Source: Janibacter sp. A1S7 (GTDB lineage Bacteria > Actinomycetota > Actinomycetes > Actinomycetales > Dermatophilaceae). Taken from it: a stretch of DNA of 64,000 nucleotides. The position numbers were made by a program, and so were the translations under genes. Under the pieces are notes generated by a model. The model made no database searches and had not been told where the DNA came from. It saw nothing but the letters and a program-made list of their open reading frames with translations. The stretch lies in contig NZ_CP144913.1 in NCBI RefSeq assembly GCF_037198315.1, positions 1,488,001 through 1,552,000 of the forward strand, given 5' to 3'. Of the stretch, positions 43,651 to 52,133 are shown piece after piece (the first letter of the stretch is position 1; each line of letters starts with the position of its first letter).

Positions 43651-43755
43651 GTGAAGCTCTTCAAGGCGACCGCAGAGCTTGCCGAGCGCATCGGGATCTC
43701 ACTACTGCGGCACTGTCCGGCCAGCGTGCGTGCGCCCGTCACGCGGGGCCCGTAA
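43651..43755 (+). CDS. Small open reading frame, unknown (34 residues)
   Basis: GTG 43651 follows AAAGGAACCC after the LysM-BTAD gene. The product begins VKLFKATAELAERIGISLLR and looks like an amphipathic helix. I cannot tell whether it is a real peptide or the truncated start of a lost gene. It overlaps the remnant on the other strand by 17 nt. Confidence 0.3.
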   Translation: MKLFKATAELAERIGISLLRHCPASVRAPVTRGP

Positions 43756-44255
43756 CTGCGCGACCGACTTTGCTTCCCCAGCGGCCGTGCGCACTCTGTC
43801 GGGTGATGCCAGCGGCGCGCCCCGATCTGCTCCCATATGACTGGGGGTCGCTGCGGCGAGCCTCGAGGACTGTCTCATCGAGGGCGTTCTGATTCTCACG
43901 CACCGCTGTCGCGGCGTCCTTGATGGCCCCCGTGGCGACGAAGGGCTGTGCGTGTCGGTGCCGTTCCTCGCGGCCGGCCTCCTCCACCGGGCGGCCTTCT
44001 GGGAGCAGCTTGTCTTCCGGGTCCACCTCGTCCCATGCCGGCTCGGTCTTCCTCGCGGCTCCAGGTCGTGCCGCGCCATCCGCACTCGCACTGGACCCGC
44101 CACTCCGGGGCCTTGAGCCGCGGCACGATTTCATCGCCGGCAGGGGCGAAAGGAAGATGATCCCGATGGCATTGGTCGGGTCGGACCCCACGGCCGTCCG
44201 GTTCCAGCATCGCCACGTGTCCTTCGTGCTCTCCGCCGTACTCAATGTCGACCAT
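43739..44255 (-). pseudogene. Frameshifted hypothetical gene with helix-turn-helix-like end
   Basis: From ATG 44255 one frame gives VDIEYGGEHEGHVAMLEPDG and VQCECGWRG; a second frame continues near 44060 with AWDEVDPEDKLLPEGRPVEE, HAQPFVATGAIKDAATAVRE and GRAAGITRQSAHGRW, the last like a DNA-binding helix pair. Together they form one plausible protein of about 170 residues with a frameshift. I have seen this kind of sequence next to mobile elements in actinobacteria but know no function. Confidence 0.5.
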
Positions 44256-44425
44256 CCAGCCCGTGACACTCTTCCCTTCGTCAGCCTTCCCTGAGGCTCG
44301 GACCGGGTTCTAGTCGTCGCGGTCGCCGTCGTCGATGAGGCCCTCATCCCCGACGGGGGCGGGGCGTGGCGCGACCGCTCGAGGGGAGTGCGCAAGCCCT
44401 CCTCGGAAAATTGTCGCGATGACTT

Positions 44426-44511
44426 GGGGTACGAACGTTTCCGCAGGTCAGAGCGCATGTACCCCCCGTCACGCACTGTCGTACCCCCGCGCATGCAGGG
44501 CGAGGGGGTAC
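44426..44511. promoter_or_regulatory. Four GGGGTAC boxes upstream of the second island operon
   Basis: GGGGTAC occurs at 44426-44432 and 44505-44511, and its complement GTACCCC at 44459-44465 and 44481-44487. The last pair forms a hairpin-like inverted repeat (GTACCCCC / GGGGGTAC). The cluster ends 35 nt before the regulator gene at 44546. It looks like an operator array; an iteron-like or transfer-origin role is also possible. Confidence 0.55.
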
Positions 44512-44545
44512 GAATCCGGGGACGACATCTCGAGAGGTTCCAGCC

Positions 44546-45376
44546 GTGTCCACACGGCGAAAGGAACTCGAGATGTCGGTAGCCAAGCACCTGGGTCTGG
44601 ACGACCCCAACAGTGACGTGCTGGCGTTGGCGCGCACACGCTTGGCCACGTGGCAGGCCGAGCACCCCGTGTTGGGGGCGGTGGAGGACCTCGCGGATCT
44701 CCCGGACCATGTGCGCGGCGCTGATCGCGAGGAGGCGGACGCGACGCTGTTGGCGTTGGCTGAGCTGAGCTCACCGGAAGGCGGCGATGACGTGGCTGCC
44801 ACGGGCGTTCTGGCGTGGCTGCTGCTGCCGGGAGCGAGCCTGCTCGCGCGACGCATGGCGACGTTGACTCCCACTATCGACGAGGTCCTCGCCGCTCAGC
44901 TGTGGGTCGAGGCGCGCACTTTCCCCTGGCAACGGGGACACCGCGTGGCCGCGAACATTCTGATGAACACCCGCAAGACGGCGATGCGCGACCTGGGCGT
45001 CGGTGACGCGGCCGAGGGGTCGTGGGCGCGTTGCGCCCCCGTCGACCCGATCGAGGGTCCGTGGAGCCACATGGTGGCCGCCCCGGTGGAGATCCCACCT
45101 GAGCGGGAACTGGCTGACCTCCTTGAGTCGGCGTGCCGGGACGGGGTCATTACCGCCGGTGATTGGGGCCTGCTGATGGACGTTGCGGAGAGCGCTGATC
45201 GGTGTGGGGTCTCTCGGGCGGGGCGTGGATATGCAGGCCTGTTGGGCAACGAGGTCTGCAGCGAGGTCGCCCAGATGCACGGCGTCTCGCCCATCACCGT
45301 GCGCCGCCGGGCGAGCCGCCTGGTGCAGAGGCTACGCACCTCGGTGGCCTGCGGCGTGGAGAAGGTGCCCGCGTGA
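44546..45376 (+). CDS. Putative regulator with sigma-region-4-like C-terminus
   Basis: 276 residues from GTG 44546 (an in-frame ATG lies at 44573). The body is helical and hydrophilic without a named domain. TRTFPWQRGHRVAANILMNT-like sequence in the middle (residues about 118-140) resembles part of phage-like or sigma-like proteins from actinobacterial islands. The C-terminus EVAQMHGVSPITVRRRASRL is a helix-turn-helix like region 4 of sigma factors. It heads the second island operon directly behind the GGGGTAC boxes, so it may control conjugation genes. Overlaps the next gene. Confidence 0.55.
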   Translation: MSTRRKELEMSVAKHLGLDDPNSDVLALARTRLATWQAEHPVLGAVEDLADLPDHVRGADREEADATLLALAELSSPEGGDDVAATGVLAWLLLPGASLLARRMATLTPTIDEVLAAQLWVEARTFPWQRGHRVAANILMNTRKTAMRDLGVGDAAEGSWARCAPVDPIEGPWSHMVAAPVEIPPERELADLLESACRDGVITAGDWGLLMDVAESADRCGVSRAGRGYAGLLGNEVCSEVAQMHGVSPITVRRRASRLVQRLRTSVACGVEKVPA

Positions 45377-45624
45377 TGACCGCCGATTACAGCATCGAGG
45401 CTTTAGGTGCCGACCCGATGAGGACGGTGACTGACGTGGCGGAGATCGAACGACTGACGGACCTGGCCGGTGCAGAGCGCGCCGCCTTCCAGGAGTTGGA
45501 CTGCTGCCTGACGCGACTGCGCGACGTGTGGGCCGCGCAGAGCCAATTGGCGCATCTGGACTCCGAGACGCTGCGCGGCGTGCTGGCAGCCCGCCGCGCC
45601 CAGCTGGGTGGCCAGTCGCGATGA
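45376..45624 (+). CDS. Small helical hypothetical protein
   Basis: 82 residues from ATG 45376 (GTG 45373 also in frame). Acidic, helical, with EIERLTDLAGAERAAFQELD; no membrane segment. Not recognised. It is locked between the regulator and the P-loop protein by stop-start overlaps, so it is likely translated. Confidence 0.5.
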   Translation: MTADYSIEALGADPMRTVTDVAEIERLTDLAGAERAAFQELDCCLTRLRDVWAAQSQLAHLDSETLRGVLAARRAQLGGQSR

Positions 45625-46445
45625 ACGCCCAGACGGTGGCCCGGCCCGTGGTGCGAGTCGAGGAGCTCAAGCGGGCTTGGCAGGCAGTCCAGTCTGGCCA
45701 GTTCAGTACCACGCGAGGTCAGCAGGAGAGCAAGACCACGAGCGCGCCCGACGCGGCCTGGGACCCCGCCGAGGCTGTCCTGCCGGTGATCGGGTGCATC
45801 GGAGGAGCCGGCGCGACGACGACCGCCGTAGCGATCGCGCAGCAGGCCGGAGCCTCTAGGGTCCTCGAGTGCTGCTCCGCCACGGCCTCCGGACTGGCCG
45901 CCGCAGCGCACGAAGAGCTGGGTCGGCAGGGCGGTTGGAATGTCGGACGCCGCGAGCGAGTCACGCTGCAGCGCCCGGCCGGCGTTCTGCTCGGACCCGC
46001 AGAGGTACCCCTGCCGCTGATGTCGCCTGGACAGAAGGGGCTGACCGTCTTGGACGTGGGATGGGAACTCGGGCAGGTCCTGAGCCTGCCGTCCTGGCTG
46101 GGTGACCAGCTGCTCCACGCCCCGACCGTGGTGGCCGTGACCGCCGCGACCGTTCCCGGCCTGCGCCGCCTCGAGGGAGTGCTCGCCCTGCTGGAGAGCA
46201 CCCACATCGTCGCCGCCGTCATCGGCCCCCGTCGCAAGAGGTGGGCGCCCGGAGTCGCCGCGTCCATGGGGCGGCTGACCAGCGACCTCGACGACGCGCG
46301 GAACCTCGTTGAGGTCCCCAGTGACAAGACCCTGGCGGCCCACGGCGTCGAGCCGACACCACTGCCGCCAGCGCTGCTGAACGCAGCAGGCCACCTGCTC
46401 CGGCTGACCGAGGCCGGGACCACTATGAAGGGAAGGCACGAATGA
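45621..46445 (+). CDS. ParA/MinD-like protein with lysine-less P-loop
   Basis: 274 residues from ATG 45621. The N-terminal 45 residues are hydrophilic. PVIGCIGGAGATTTAVAIAQ takes the place of Walker A, lacking the Lys of the GKT/GKS motif; GLTVLDVGWELGQV resembles Walker B. It parallels the TadZ-like protein at 34795. Possible roles are positioning the secretion machine or element partition; ATP binding is doubtful. Overlaps the next gene (ATGA). Confidence 0.6.
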   Translation: MNAQTVARPVVRVEELKRAWQAVQSGQFSTTRGQQESKTTSAPDAAWDPAEAVLPVIGCIGGAGATTTAVAIAQQAGASRVLECCSATASGLAAAAHEELGRQGGWNVGRRERVTLQRPAGVLLGPAEVPLPLMSPGQKGLTVLDVGWELGQVLSLPSWLGDQLLHAPTVVAVTAATVPGLRRLEGVLALLESTHIVAAVIGPRRKRWAPGVAASMGRLTSDLDDARNLVEVPSDKTLAAHGVEPTPLPPALLNAAGHLLRLTEAGTTMKGRHE

Positions 46446-46741
46446 AGAACGCACTCCTGACCGAGATCTACGCGGTGCCAATGGAGGTCTGCCCTGTCGC
46501 CCCACCGGGTGCGCAGGCCCATGCCGACCAGCTGATGGGGTACGTGCTCTGGGGGGTTGGCATTCTCTTCGTGGTTGGCATCATCATCGGTGTCGGCGCC
46601 GTGGTTGGCGGCCGAATCTTCGGGATGTCGCACGCCAGCAAGGGCGGCATCATCAGCCTCGTGGTGGTGTTCATCGCGATCATCCTTTACCTCGTCCTTC
46701 CCGAGATCGTCGAGAGCATGACCGGATCGGGCTGCATCTGA
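46442..46741 (+). CDS. Small two-helix membrane protein, VirB2/pilin-like
   Basis: 99 residues with two hydrophobic helices at about 33-57 (GYVLWGVGILFVVGIIIGVG) and 68-90 (GIISLVVVFIAIILYLVL). VirB2-type pilins and their Gram-positive counterparts have this layout. Position at the head of the VirB-like genes supports the call; sequence alone is weak evidence. Confidence 0.5.
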   Translation: MKNALLTEIYAVPMEVCPVAPPGAQAHADQLMGYVLWGVGILFVVGIIIGVGAVVGGRIFGMSHASKGGIISLVVVFIAIILYLVLPEIVESMTGSGCI

Positions 46742-47559
46742 TGGCGTCCCGGGCAGCATCTGCAAGCGGGCAGCCGTGGGACCGCAGGCGGCTGCTGGTG
46801 ACGCTTGTGGGTGTTGTCATGGCACTCGTGCTGATGGTCACTGGCCTCGGTCTGGCTATCTACTACGCCATCACGGCCGATGGCTCAGCGCAGGACGACG
46901 GGGCATCGGCCGCGCCCGTGAAGGTCGGCCCAGGCGCCACCGAGGGTGAGCGGCGTGACCAGATCGCGGCTACGCCCATGCTCGAGGTGCCCACCGACGC
47001 TGCCCTGAGCGGAACGCCGGCCGCGACCCCCGGGGAGGCGATCGAGGTCCCACCGGCGACCACGACCGGTCCGGCAGGGATACCTAGCGGGTACCCGAAG
47101 ACACCGGAAGGTGCGGCAGGCCAACTCGCCGCGATCGAGATAAAGGTCATGCAGGGGATGTCTATCTCATACACCAACGAGGTCTACAAGCACTGGGCCC
47201 TGCCCAAGGGGGTCGGCGCGAAGAACTGGCCGCTGACGCAGAACGTCCAGGCCTTCCTCGCTAGCGCGGGCCAGAGCCAGACGAAGGACACCTCGGTCAC
47301 GGTGACCACGGAGCCTGCGGCAGCCCAGATCAAGGGCACTGACGGTACGGAGTGGGTCGTGGCCTGCGTGCTCCTGGACGTGCGAGCCGAGATCACCCAG
47401 GAAGCGCGGATGGCCTACGGCTACTGCGAGCGGATGCAGTGGTCCGTGGGCCGCTGGATGATCGCGCCCGGAGCGAGCCCAGCCAAGGCCCCCTCCACCT
47501 GGCCCGGGAGTCAGCTTGCGCAGCAGGCCGGGTGGCGTACCTGGGCAGAGGCGGACTGA
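46741..47559 (+). CDS. Membrane-anchored protein, VirB8/TcpC-like position
   Basis: 272 residues from ATG 46741. One membrane helix at about residues 19-42 (LVTLVGVVMALVLMVTGLGL), a Pro/Ala/Thr-rich linker, then an extracytoplasmic domain (AAGQLAAIEIKVMQGMSISY, then RMAYGYCERMQWSVGRWMIA) with the size and alpha-beta pattern of VirB8-like conjugation proteins. Homology is inferred from layout and neighbours. It overlaps the upstream gene by one base. Confidence 0.55.
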   Translation: MASRAASASGQPWDRRRLLVTLVGVVMALVLMVTGLGLAIYYAITADGSAQDDGASAAPVKVGPGATEGERRDQIAATPMLEVPTDAALSGTPAATPGEAIEVPPATTTGPAGIPSGYPKTPEGAAGQLAAIEIKVMQGMSISYTNEVYKHWALPKGVGAKNWPLTQNVQAFLASAGQSQTKDTSVTVTTEPAAAQIKGTDGTEWVVACVLLDVRAEITQEARMAYGYCERMQWSVGRWMIAPGASPAKAPSTWPGSQLAQQAGWRTWAEAD

Positions 47560-47561
47560 CC

Positions 47562-49094
47562 GTGCTGCCTGATTGGACCAATCCCTGGACCCATTTGGGG
47601 TCGGCTGCCGGCAAGATCGTCGCCGACGCGTGGACTGCCGCGATGTTGGGGATCTGGAACGCGGGCCTGTGGCTGCTCCGGCTGGTCCTCAACATCGTCG
47701 ATGCCTTCACCACGCCGGATCTGAGGGAGAACGGGCCTGGACGAGACCTCTACGAGACCACGTTCTGGATCGCGGTGACGCTCATGGTCATCCTCACCCT
47801 GGCCCAGCTGGGAATCGCGGCGTTCCGCCGGGACGGGGAGTCCGTGGGTCGAGTCCTTATCGGCACCGGCCAGTTCTTGATCATCTGGGTCTCGTGGATC
47901 ACGTACGGCGTCGCGGTGGTTGCGGCCTGCGGAGGCTTGACCACAGCGATCCTGAAGAGCTTGCTACACATCGATGAGTGGAAGCAGTTCTCCCCCCTGG
48001 GAACACAGTTCTCCACGGACGACATCACCGAAGGCACGGTCGCGACCGTCCTGGGTTTCATGGGCATACTCGTGGTGATCGCGGCCCTCGGCCACCTGAT
48101 CGTGATGCTCGCACGCTCCGCAGCACTGATGGTGCTGGCCGCGACGACACCCATCGCGGCCGCCGGTTTGGCCAGCGACTTCGGGCGGACGTGGTTCTGG
48201 AAGAGCTTCCGGTGGTTCCACGCAGCCGCGTTCACCCCCGTCCTCATGGCGCTGGTCCTCGGCATCGGGGTCGAAATGACCTCCGGGGTGGCCACGGGCA
48301 TGACTGAGGACATCGACAAGGCCGTGGGCACTGCGGTGCCGGGAGTCATGCTCATCTGCGTGGGTGCCTTCAGCCCACTGGCGCTGTTCAAGCTGCTCGC
48401 GTTCGTCGACCCGGGCACCAACTCCGGTGCGTCGCTGCGGGCCGGCGTGGCGGCCTCCGGCGGCATCAGTGGGCTCCTGAAGGGCAAGAGTGGTGACAGC
48501 ACGTCCTCGGCAGCATCGAGCACGGACGAGAACGGCAAGTCGCAGGGCGAATCCGCCGGTGAATCGGATGCGACGGCGCGAGCCAGCCAAGGAATGAGCA
48601 AGCTCGGGGGCCTGGGGAAGGCCGCGGCCGGCGGACTGGACGCGATGAGCTCCATCGCGGCCAAGGGAGCATCGATCGGGTCCGACGTGACCAACCAAGC
48701 CGGCATAGGGCACAACCAGTACGCCCCCGACTTCGGCGGAATCAGGAAGAGCGGCGGGGGACAGGGCAAGGGGCCGGACGAAGAGCCCCCCGGCGAGTCC
48801 CCGAACGACGACGGGACCGGAACAACCCCGGATGCGCCGACGCCGCCGACACCCGGTGGGGACCAGAACGGTGGGAGCGGCGCACCCTCGATGCCGCAAC
48901 CCCCCACGCCCCCGTCCCCGCCGATGCCCGGTGGAAACCAAGGCGGCGGTGGTCAGGGGTCGCCAACAGAAGGGATGCCGTCCGAGCCCGGCGCCGGAGG
49001 GTCTGGCGCCGGAGGGTCTGGCGCCGGGGCAGCAGGTGCCGGAGGGTCTGGCGCCGGGGCAGTCGGGGCCGGCGCAGTACCGCCGCCCGTCTAG
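47562..49094 (+). CDS. VirB6/TrbL-like polytopic membrane protein
   Basis: 510 residues from GTG 47562. About six hydrophobic segments lie between residues 25 and 290, including a cluster at 145-205. From residue 300 the tail is hydrophilic and very rich in Gly, Ser, Pro and Ala, ending in GGSGAGGSGAG repeats that come from five 15-bp DNA repeats. VirB6/TrbL proteins form the inner-membrane channel of type IV secretion systems and often have long variable tails. It is followed by the SCO6880-like gene. Confidence 0.75.
   Translation: MLPDWTNPWTHLGSAAGKIVADAWTAAMLGIWNAGLWLLRLVLNIVDAFTTPDLRENGPGRDLYETTFWIAVTLMVILTLAQLGIAAFRRDGESVGRVLIGTGQFLIIWVSWITYGVAVVAACGGLTTAILKSLLHIDEWKQFSPLGTQFSTDDITEGTVATVLGFMGILVVIAALGHLIVMLARSAALMVLAATTPIAAAGLASDFGRTWFWKSFRWFHAAAFTPVLMALVLGIGVEMTSGVATGMTEDIDKAVGTAVPGVMLICVGAFSPLALFKLLAFVDPGTNSGASLRAGVAASGGISGLLKGKSGDSTSSAASSTDENGKSQGESAGESDATARASQGMSKLGGLGKAAAGGLDAMSSIAAKGASIGSDVTNQAGIGHNQYAPDFGGIRKSGGGQGKGPDEEPPGESPNDDGTGTTPDAPTPPTPGGDQNGGSGAPSMPQPPTPPSPPMPGGNQGGGGQGSPTEGMPSEPGAGGSGAGGSGAGAAGAGGSGAGAVGAGAVPPPV
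48991..49065 (+). repeat. Five tandem 15-bp repeats in the TrbL-like gene
   Basis: Units start at 48991, 49006, 49021, 49036 and 49051. Three read G(C/T)GCCGGAGGGTCTG and two GCGCCGGGGCAG plus three variable bases. They encode the Gly-Ala-Ser tail and could change in number by slippage without shifting the frame. Confidence 0.8.
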
Positions 49095-49112
49095 CAGATC
49101 GAAGGAAGAGAA

Positions 49113-50618
49113 ATGAGCGGAATCTACGCCGATTACACAAAGGCCCGCATTGGCCTGGTGTTCGGGTTGTCAGGTTTTCAAATCGCCGTGCTGGCGCTGT
49201 CCTTGCTGCCCATCGCGTGGAACGCGAGTCGTGGGGCGTGGCTGTCGGCGCTGGTATTCGTGGTGCTGTGGCTGTTCATCGCGGCCATCACTACCGTCCC
49301 GGTCCGGGGCCGGTCAGCAACGGGGTGGATCGTCGCGACGCTGCTGTTCTCCCTCGGCGGCCTGCTGCGGTGGACCCGGTGGCGAGCGAAGGCAACCCGG
49401 GGCGCAGTCGAAGCGCTGGATGAGCCGGACCTGCCGGGGGTGCTCCAAGGCATCCAGATCCATGACGGTCCTCCGAGCGGGGCGACCTTCACCCGGATCG
49501 CGATCATTCAGGATCACCGAGCCAGGACGTGGGCAGTGACCGCGGCCGTGGTCCACCCCGGTATCGGGTTGATGGAGCAGGAGGACCGGCTGCGCAACGG
49601 CAGTGGGTTGAGTGAGCTGCTGGACCTGGCGGCCCGGACCGAACTCATCGACGAGGTCCTCATCCTCGTGCGGTCAGTCCCCGACGACGGAGCCGAGCGC
49701 AAGCAGTGGATCACCCGGCACCGCCGCAGCGACGGCCCGCTGGCGGTGCGGCAGATCAACGACGACATCCACGAAACGCTCAGCCCGTCGAATGTGCGCA
49801 CGGAGTGCTTCGTCACCATCGTCGTCCCCGAGACGCGACTTGGCCGGCAGGCCAAGGAGTCCGGGGGCGGAGTCGATGGACGTGCACGCGTGATGTACGG
49901 GTTGGCAGGCGAAGTCGAGTCCCAGCTGCGCGGAGGCTTGGGCATGACCAGCGTGACATGGCAAACCAGCCCGGATCTCGCGTTGGCGTGCCGTACCGGG
50001 TTCGCGCCGGGAGACCGCTCCGCGATCATCGATGCCCTGGCTGAGCAGGAGGACGGGAAGGACACGAACGCGCAGGTGCCGTGGGCGATGGCCGGTCCCT
50101 CCGGAGCGGACGCGCTTGCGCGCCACTACAGCCACGACGCCTGGAACTCGACCTCCTCGACGATCAAACTGCCCGTCAAGGGGGCAGCGATGGGGGCACT
50201 GGCCCCCGTCCTGACCCCGGGAGAACCCGGGGAGCGACGAAGCTTCCTTGTCGCGTACCCGATTTTGAGCCAGACCAAGGCAGAACGGCAGAGCGCCAAC
50301 AGCGAGTGGGCTGCGGACGTGGGGGATGGGATCCGCACCCAGATGAAGGTCAAGCAGAAGACCAAGGAACGCGACGAGGCGGACAAGGTTCGACGCCTGG
50401 ACACGAAACTGGCGCGAGGCAACTCGCTGACGCGGCCCTACGCGGTCTGCACGGTCACCGCTCCCAAGACTGCCGCGATCGCGGAGTACGGACCCCGGTT
50501 GGATGCCTCGATCCGGCGTGCCGGGTTCGCCCCCCTTCGTCTCGACATCGCGCATGACGTCGCGTTCGCGGCCTCCACGGTGCCGCTGGGCGTCAGTCTC
50601 GCCCGGAGGGCGGATTGA
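49113..50618 (+). CDS. SCO6880-family conjugation membrane protein
   Basis: 501 residues from ATG 49113, with GAAGGAAGAG upstream. Two hydrophobic helices at residues 18-63 and a third near 73-88 precede a large cytoplasmic domain. The layout matches the SCO6880-like family, which pairs a PrgI/VirB3-type membrane start with the N-terminal part of a VirB4-like protein and is always found before a VirB4-type ATPase in actinobacterial conjugative islands. That split arrangement is also seen here, with the ATPase gene directly downstream. Confidence 0.75.
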   Translation: MSGIYADYTKARIGLVFGLSGFQIAVLALSLLPIAWNASRGAWLSALVFVVLWLFIAAITTVPVRGRSATGWIVATLLFSLGGLLRWTRWRAKATRGAVEALDEPDLPGVLQGIQIHDGPPSGATFTRIAIIQDHRARTWAVTAAVVHPGIGLMEQEDRLRNGSGLSELLDLAARTELIDEVLILVRSVPDDGAERKQWITRHRRSDGPLAVRQINDDIHETLSPSNVRTECFVTIVVPETRLGRQAKESGGGVDGRARVMYGLAGEVESQLRGGLGMTSVTWQTSPDLALACRTGFAPGDRSAIIDALAEQEDGKDTNAQVPWAMAGPSGADALARHYSHDAWNSTSSTIKLPVKGAAMGALAPVLTPGEPGERRSFLVAYPILSQTKAERQSANSEWAADVGDGIRTQMKVKQKTKERDEADKVRRLDTKLARGNSLTRPYAVCTVTAPKTAAIAEYGPRLDASIRRAGFAPLRLDIAHDVAFAASTVPLGVSLARRAD

Positions 50619-50620
50619 TC

Positions 50621-52132
50621 ATGGCTGGTACGAAATCGCGCGGGCGCGACGTCTCTCGCCTGTTGTCCGACTTCGGGCACGACCTTCCGGCCGTGCCGGC
50701 CCCACCGGGGAAGGTCAGGGATCCGCGGGTGTTCCGGCACGCGCCCCCTCGAGGAATGCGCAAGGCAGGCCGCGGGTGGACGCCAGCCCCCGCGCCCGTG
50801 TCCTTGTGGCGCATGACCAGCGACCAGGCCCCTGTGTACTGGCCCTTCATCTCCACCCCTGCTCTGCCGCCCACCGGCGCGCACATGGGCGTCGACCACC
50901 TCTCCGGTGGCGCGTTCTTCGCTGACCCGATCGGGTGGGTCCTCAACGACGGGGTGCCGGTCACCAACCCCAACATCTTCTCCTTCGGCAAGCCCGGGCG
51001 CGGCAAGTCCGCCACGACGAAGGCCTTTTGCCTGCGGATGATGGATTTCGGGTACCGGGTGCTCGTGCTGGGAGACGTCAAGGACGAGTACGAGGCGATG
51101 GCGCGCTTCCTGGGCGTCGAACCCGTGCGCATCGGCAAGGGACTGCCGGCCCGGATCAACCCGCTGGCCTTCGGGCCTCTGCTGGCCGGATGGGACAGCC
51201 TCAGCGTCGAGCAGGCGCGTTCACGGGCGGCGATCGTCTTCTCCCGGTGGCTGACCCTGGTCCGCGGCCTCGTGGGCTCGCAACGCATCGGCGATCACCG
51301 GGTGCCCTTCGGCCCGACGGAGGAGGTCGTCGTCAAGTGCGCACTGCAGCACCTGACCGGGTACGCCCAGGGGAACTCGAGAATGCGGGAGACGACGATC
51401 CCCGAGCTGTGGCACCTGCTGGACAACCCGACCAGTCAACTCATCGCCGAGTGCAGGTACGCCAACGAGCGGGCCTTCCTGGACGAGACCCGGCTGCTGC
51501 GTGACGCCCTGGGGCAACTCGTGAACGGAACCCTCTCCGGTCTCTTCGATGACCACACCACCATCGACATCGATTGGAAAGCGCCGATGCAGTCGCTGAG
51601 CCTCTCCCGGCTGGACCCACTGGGAGAGGAGGCCGTGGGCATCGCCTTGACCTGCCTGAACTCGTGGGGTCGGGGAATGCGCGAGACCGCAGACGAGGGC
51701 GACCTGCGGATCGTCGTGCGCGACGAGGCGTGGAAGCAGCTGCGCCTGGGACCAGAGGCGGTCAAGAGCTTCGACTCCGACCTGAGGCTCTCGCGCAGCG
51801 CCGGCGACATTCAGTTCGCAATCGCGCACAAGCCCTCAGACCTCCTCTCCGCCGGAGATAGCGGATCTCAGGCCGTGGCCATCGCCAAAGACCTGCTGCA
51901 CCTGGCCGACGTGAAAATCCTCCACGGGCAGGACCGAGCCGTAGCCAACGAACTCGAGCAACTCCTCGGCCTGGGCCCGATGGCCCGCGACCTGATCACC
52001 GGATGGGCCATGCAGGGCCAGGGCCGCGCCCTGTGGGGCGTCGGCGAGCAGATGTACAAGGTGGGCACAGTGCTCCACCCGATCGAGAAGGAGCTGACCT
52101 ACACCAACGACGCGATCAAGGCAGCCGGCTGA
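50621..52132 (+). CDS. VirB4-like ATPase
   Basis: 503 residues from ATG 50621. Walker A FGKPGRGKSATTKAFCLR, Walker B DLRIVVRDEAWKQL, and the later QFAIAHKPSDLL motif are typical of VirB4/TraC conjugation ATPases, which energise assembly of the channel. The first 100 residues are the linker that follows the SCO6880-like partner. Starts three bases after the upstream stop. Confidence 0.85.
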   Translation: MAGTKSRGRDVSRLLSDFGHDLPAVPAPPGKVRDPRVFRHAPPRGMRKAGRGWTPAPAPVSLWRMTSDQAPVYWPFISTPALPPTGAHMGVDHLSGGAFFADPIGWVLNDGVPVTNPNIFSFGKPGRGKSATTKAFCLRMMDFGYRVLVLGDVKDEYEAMARFLGVEPVRIGKGLPARINPLAFGPLLAGWDSLSVEQARSRAAIVFSRWLTLVRGLVGSQRIGDHRVPFGPTEEVVVKCALQHLTGYAQGNSRMRETTIPELWHLLDNPTSQLIAECRYANERAFLDETRLLRDALGQLVNGTLSGLFDDHTTIDIDWKAPMQSLSLSRLDPLGEEAVGIALTCLNSWGRGMRETADEGDLRIVVRDEAWKQLRLGPEAVKSFDSDLRLSRSAGDIQFAIAHKPSDLLSAGDSGSQAVAIAKDLLHLADVKILHGQDRAVANELEQLLGLGPMARDLITGWAMQGQGRALWGVGEQMYKVGTVLHPIEKELTYTNDAIKAAG

Positions 52133-52133
52133 G

